DNA from: JALZKA01 sp033856515
GTDB taxonomy: Bacteria; Actinomycetota; Thermoleophilia; Solirubrobacterales; 70-9
Direction of reading: 5' to 3'
DNA: 64,000 nt
Assembly (NCBI GenBank): GCA_033856515.1
Contig: JAWVEY010000041.1
Span: 67,850 to 131,849 of the forward strand
Shown: piece by piece, positions 60,876 to 64,000 of the stretch
How the letters are laid out: every line of letters starts with the position of its first letter
Numbering within the stretch: the first letter of the stretch is position 1
The notes under the pieces: model-generated
Seen by the model: only the letters and a program-made list of their open reading frames with translations
What the model was told of the DNA's origin: nothing
The model's database searches: none
Made by a program: the position numbers and the translations under genes

Positions 60876-61739
60876 ATGGGTGAGATAAAGCGAGCTGCGT
60901 TCGCGGCCGTCTGGGCGACGGCCATTCTGTGTGTGATCGCGGCTCCCGCCGTGGCCGCGGACGATCCGTCACCCGCCGGCGCAAACGACTTTGAGTGCGA
61001 GCCGAGCGCCGCACACCCGCGGCCGGTCGTGCTGGTCCACGGTCTGGGCGCGACGATGAGCGGCAACTGGGGCTACAACGCGCCCCTGCTGGCCGACGCC
61101 GGCTACTGCGTCTTCGCTCTCACATACGGGCAGCGAGAGAACCAGGACAACCCCGCCTACCAGCCGGGTGGGGTCGAGCGCATGGAGAAGAGCTCGAAGG
61201 AGCTCAAGGCGTTCGTCGCCGAGGTACTCGACGCGACCGGCGCCCGCAAGGTAGACCTCATCGGCCACTCGGAGGGCACCGTGATGCCGCGGTATTACCT
61301 CGAGCGCCGCGGCGGGGTGAAGTACGTCAAGCGGTTTATCGCGCTGACGCCCCTTTGGCGAGGCACCAATCTCGCCTCGCTCGCCGACTTTCGAGATGTC
61401 GCGTCCGGGTTTGACCTCTCCGGCCCGATCATCGACGGGGTCTCCGGCTTCTGCGCCTCGTGCCCGGAGTTCCTGCGCGACTCGGACTACATGAACGACC
61501 TGAACGCCGACGGTGAGGCGATCCCTGGGATCATCCACACCAACATCGCCACCAAGTACGACGAGCTGGTTCAGCCCTACACCAGCGGGCTGATGAGCGA
61601 CGGCGGCACGAACATCGTGGTCCAGGACGTCTGCCCGCTCGACTTCTCGGAGCATCTTCTCGTCGCCTTCGACCCGGTCGTGACGCAGATGTTCCTTAAC
61701 GCGCTCGACCCGAAGAACGCGACCGCCGTCACCTGCTGA
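60876..61739 (+). CDS. Secreted alpha/beta hydrolase, lipase class 2 (EstA/LipA-like)
   Basis: 287 aa from ATG 60876, which gives a signal peptide (EIKRAAFAAVWATAILCVIAAPAVAAD). PVVLVHGLGATMSGNWGYNAPLLADAGYCVFALTYG is the lipase_2 N-terminus with the oxyanion HG, and the nucleophile elbow is LIGHSEGTVMPRYYL. Cysteines (C-E, C-V, FCASC, C-P) could form disulfides. It should cleave lipid or ester substrates outside the cell. Divergent from the TetR gene and controlled by the promoter just upstream. Confidence 0.92.
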   Translation: MGEIKRAAFAAVWATAILCVIAAPAVAADDPSPAGANDFECEPSAAHPRPVVLVHGLGATMSGNWGYNAPLLADAGYCVFALTYGQRENQDNPAYQPGGVERMEKSSKELKAFVAEVLDATGARKVDLIGHSEGTVMPRYYLERRGGVKYVKRFIALTPLWRGTNLASLADFRDVASGFDLSGPIIDGVSGFCASCPEFLRDSDYMNDLNADGEAIPGIIHTNIATKYDELVQPYTSGLMSDGGTNIVVQDVCPLDFSEHLLVAFDPVVTQMFLNALDPKNATAVTC

Positions 61740-61749
61740 GAGTCGGGCG

Positions 61750-62664
61750 TCAGGCGGCGAGTTGCGACTCGCGAGCGTCGCTTGCCAGGGCCCCGTTCTC
61801 GGCGATGGCGTCAAGGATCTGCGGCCACGCGCCTCGCGGAAGGTCGTGGCCCATGTTCTCGATCTCCATGAGTCGGGCGCCCGGGATCGCGCGCTTGGTC
61901 GCTCTCCCGCCCGACGGGCGCACGAGGCGGTCCTCGGTGCCGTGAATGACGAGGGTCGGCGCGGTGATCGTGCGCAGCATCGCGTCGCGCTTGCCGGTCT
62001 TCAGCACGGCGCCGAGCTGGCGGCCGACCCCGACCGGGTCGTGATCGCGGTCGTAGCTGCGGGCGGTGACATCGAGCACGTAGTCCTCGTCGTAGAGCTC
62101 GCCCTTCGAGCCGACGACCGCAAACAGCTTGCGCACGTGCTCGATGAACGCGTCGCGCTCCTCCGGCGCCTCGGCCAGGAACAGGCGGTAGGCGCTGAGC
62201 GCCGGCTGCCCTGTCCAGCGCGAGCCCGTGTTCGACATGATCGAAACGAGGGAGCGCACCCGGTCGGGGTGCCGCGCGGCCATGACCTGCGCGATCATCC
62301 CGCCCATCGACGCCCCGACCACGTGCACGGGGCCGAGGTCCAGCTTGTTGGCGAGGCGGACGGCGTCGTCCGCCAGGTCCTCGAGCGAGTAGGCGTCCTC
62401 CGGAATCCTGCGCGTGAGCATCTGACCCAGTGTCGGCGGCCGGCCGGAGACGTGGGTCGAACGGCCGACGTCGCGGTTGTCGAAGCGCGTCACGTAGAAG
62501 CCGCGCGAAGCGAGCTGCTCGCAGAAGTCCTCGCGCCAGGCGATCATCTGCGTGCCGAGGCCCATCACGAGGAGGACGGGCTCGTCGGAGGGGTCGCCGA
62601 AGCTCTCGTGGCAGAGCGTGATTCCGTGGCCGATGTCTGTGAACTCTTCGCCGGGCACGCCCAT
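61750..62664 (-). CDS. Alpha/beta hydrolase (esterase or lactonase type)
   Basis: 304 aa from ATG 62664; the longer frame lies in the monooxygenase gene. PVLLVMGLGTQMIAWREDFCEQLASRGFYVTRFDNRDVGRS is the N-terminal part with the DNRDVG of this subfamily, the nucleophile is in VVGASMGGMIAQVMAA, the acid in VIHGTEDRLVRP and the His in NMGHDLP. It starts 35 bases after the Baeyer-Villiger-type monooxygenase on the same strand, so it may hydrolyse the ester or lactone that enzyme makes. Confidence 0.91.
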   Translation of the reverse strand: MGVPGEEFTDIGHGITLCHESFGDPSDEPVLLVMGLGTQMIAWREDFCEQLASRGFYVTRFDNRDVGRSTHVSGRPPTLGQMLTRRIPEDAYSLEDLADDAVRLANKLDLGPVHVVGASMGGMIAQVMAARHPDRVRSLVSIMSNTGSRWTGQPALSAYRLFLAEAPEERDAFIEHVRKLFAVVGSKGELYDEDYVLDVTARSYDRDHDPVGVGRQLGAVLKTGKRDAMLRTITAPTLVIHGTEDRLVRPSGGRATKRAIPGARLMEIENMGHDLPRGAWPQILDAIAENGALASDARESQLAA

Positions 62665-62698
62665 CGAGTCTGGCAGGCGACCCCGCCGAGCGCTGGTC

Positions 62699-64000
62699 TC
62701 AGGCGCGCGCCGCCCTGTAGTCGCCCGGGTTGATGCGCCGCGTGCGGCGGCGGTACTCGAGCCACGGGCCGACCCAGTTGTTTGTGTTGCGGCCCGCGTC
62801 GTTCGTGTACCAGTTGGTGCAGCCACCGGTCGTCCACACGGTTTCTTGTGAACGCTGGTCGATCTCCGCGCGCCAGCGCGCCTGCACCTCAGGCTTCAGG
62901 TCGATCCAGCGCAGGCCCCCGGCGCGCATGCGCCGGATTGCGTCGATCACGTAGTTGAACTGGCACTCGAGCGTGTAGGGGACTGAACCCGAGCCGTGGT
63001 TCGTGTTCGGGCCGTACATCAGGAACATGTTCGGAAACCCCGAGACGGTCGTGCCCAGGAACGCCTCGGGCGAATCGCCCCAGGCCTCGTCTAGTGAGCG
63101 GCCATCCAGCCCGTGGACGTCCATTGGCGAGACGAAGCGCGAGGAGTCGAAGCCGGTGCCCCAGATGATCGTGTCGGCTTCGCGCTCCACGCCATCTGCG
63201 CCCACGACTCCCGTTGCGGTGGCGCGCTGGACCGCTCCGTTCAGGAGCTCGACGTTCGGCTCGCGAAGCGTCGAGTACCAATCGCTGGTGAAGAGGACGC
63301 GCTTGCAGCCGATCTCGTAATCGGGCGTCGTGCGTGCGAGAAGCTCGGGGTCCTCGAGTTCGCTCGAACGGTATGCGTTGGCCACGGCGCGAAACGGGGC
63401 CAGGACCGCGTGCGTGCCCGTGAAGCCGTAGGTGCCGGCCTCGAAGAAGGCAAAAAACCCCGCCCGGGCCGCGGCGACCCGGGCGGGGAAGCGCTCGAAG
63501 ATGCGGCGCTCCCACTCGGGGTACTCGCGGTCGGTCTTCGGAAGGATCCAAGGGGCCGAGCGCTGGTAGACCGTGAGCCGCTCCGCTTCCTTTGCGATCT
63601 CGGGCACGAACTGGATCGCCGAGGCGCCGGTCCCGACCACCGCGACGCGCTTGCCGACCATGTCGTAGTCGTGATCCCACTCGGCCGAGTGGAACGTGTG
63701 TCCGGCGAAGTCGTCCATCCCCTCGATCGTTGGCCAGCGCGGGCGATGGAGCTGGCCGCAGGCGAGCACCAGCACGTCCGCGGTGAACGTCTCGTCGGCG
63801 GACCTCAGCGTCCAGCCGCCGGTGTCGGAATCCCACGACGCCGCCTCGACCTCGGTCCCGAACGTGATGTGCCGGCGGATGTCGTGCTTCGCGGCGACGT
63901 CGCGGAGGTAGGAGGCGATCTGGTCGCCGGGCGGGCACGGCTGCTCCCAGTCGCGCCGCTGGTCGGATGAGTACTGATAGAGGTACGACGGCACGTCGCA
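62699..64000 (-). CDS. Flavin-containing (Baeyer-Villiger-type) monooxygenase, N-terminus beyond window
   Basis: 433 aa are visible; the frame stays open to the last base and begins CDVPSYLYQYS, the sequence that normally follows the first FAD-binding segment, so about 70 residues are missing. The second Rossmann motif, KRVAVVGTGASAIQFVPEIA, binds NADPH. The BVMO-type fingerprint region FAGHTFHSAEW (FxGxxxHxxxW) is intact, and IIWGTGFD, FPNMFLMYGPNTN follow. It oxidises ketones to esters or a similar substrate in the cytoplasm. An alpha/beta hydrolase follows in the same direction. Confidence 0.93.
   Translation of the reverse strand, partial: CDVPSYLYQYSSDQRRDWEQPCPPGDQIASYLRDVAAKHDIRRHITFGTEVEAASWDSDTGGWTLRSADETFTADVLVLACGQLHRPRWPTIEGMDDFAGHTFHSAEWDHDYDMVGKRVAVVGTGASAIQFVPEIAKEAERLTVYQRSAPWILPKTDREYPEWERRIFERFPARVAAARAGFFAFFEAGTYGFTGTHAVLAPFRAVANAYRSSELEDPELLARTTPDYEIGCKRVLFTSDWYSTLREPNVELLNGAVQRATATGVVGADGVEREADTIIWGTGFDSSRFVSPMDVHGLDGRSLDEAWGDSPEAFLGTTVSGFPNMFLMYGPNTNHGSGSVPYTLECQFNYVIDAIRRMRAGGLRWIDLKPEVQARWRAEIDQRSQETVWTTGGCTNWYTNDAGRNTNNWVGPWLEYRRRTRRINPGDYRAARA

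Overview
The window is high-GC bacterial chromosome with dense, often overlapping genes, frequent GTG/TTG starts and clear Shine-Dalgarno sites. The gene families point to Actinomycetota, most likely class Thermoleophilia (a Solirubrobacterales-like soil organism). These families include NarL-type two-component genes, MarR/TetR regulators, two P450s, a DUF4331 protein, a DUF6766 protein, secreted Ig-like proteins ending in a 'sugar-free' FxCxLD/E-type repeat, and fused E1 alpha-beta subunits. That placement is inference from family content; there is no rRNA or ribosomal marker. I see no tRNA, rRNA, CRISPR array, insertion sequence or integrase. No gene-free stretch exceeds 200 bases.

Layout. 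1-5.7 kb: a two-component pair cut by the left edge, a toroid/membrane protein, a ZIP metal transporter, an OsmC peroxidase and a methyltransferase. 5.7-8.0 kb: two secreted proteins (legume-type lectin, Ig-like adhesin). 8.0-15.0 kb: a DUF2294 gene, a small zinc ribbon, and two convergent gene pairs that together look like lysine breakdown through 2-aminoadipate (saccharopine-dehydrogenase-like enzyme, ALDH7 semialdehyde dehydrogenase, aminotransferase, fused 2-oxoacid dehydrogenase E1). 15-30 kb: mostly secreted or envelope proteins, including a GDPD phosphodiesterase, a Calx-beta protein, a CocE-type hydrolase, an RTX-like repeat protein, a DUF4331 protein and a degenerate ceramidase. This stretch also holds a sulfatase / small YLDPGSGS protein / NoeA-like methyltransferase group. 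30-33 kb: DUF72, metallo-beta-lactamase-fold and histone-deacetylase-fold enzymes.

33.0-43.3 kb holds the most interesting block: ten co-directional, mostly overlapping genes. They encode 3,5-diaminohexanoate dehydrogenase (kdd), a hotdog protein, the 3-keto-5-aminohexanoate cleavage enzyme (kce), a TetR regulator, an S66 LD-carboxypeptidase/MccF-type peptidase, a complete oligopeptide ABC transporter with fused ATPases, and a P1/DmpA-type aminopeptidase. I read this as a system that imports small peptides or conjugates carrying beta-amino acids (beta-lysine type), frees the beta-amino acid and degrades it to CoA esters. The lysine mutases that normally feed kdd are not in the window.

43-64 kb: a membrane metallophosphoesterase, two P450s around a 27-residue membrane peptide coupled to a DUF6766 protein, and a lipoprotein. 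Next come Lon protease divergent from a MarR regulator with a good palindromic operator between them, a drug-efflux MFS protein, a class B penicillin-binding protein, a large secreted metal-dependent hydrolase and a small secreted protein. The window ends with a beta-lactamase-fold esterase, a TetR regulator divergent from a secreted lipase, and an alpha/beta hydrolase next to a Baeyer-Villiger-type monooxygenase that runs off the right edge.
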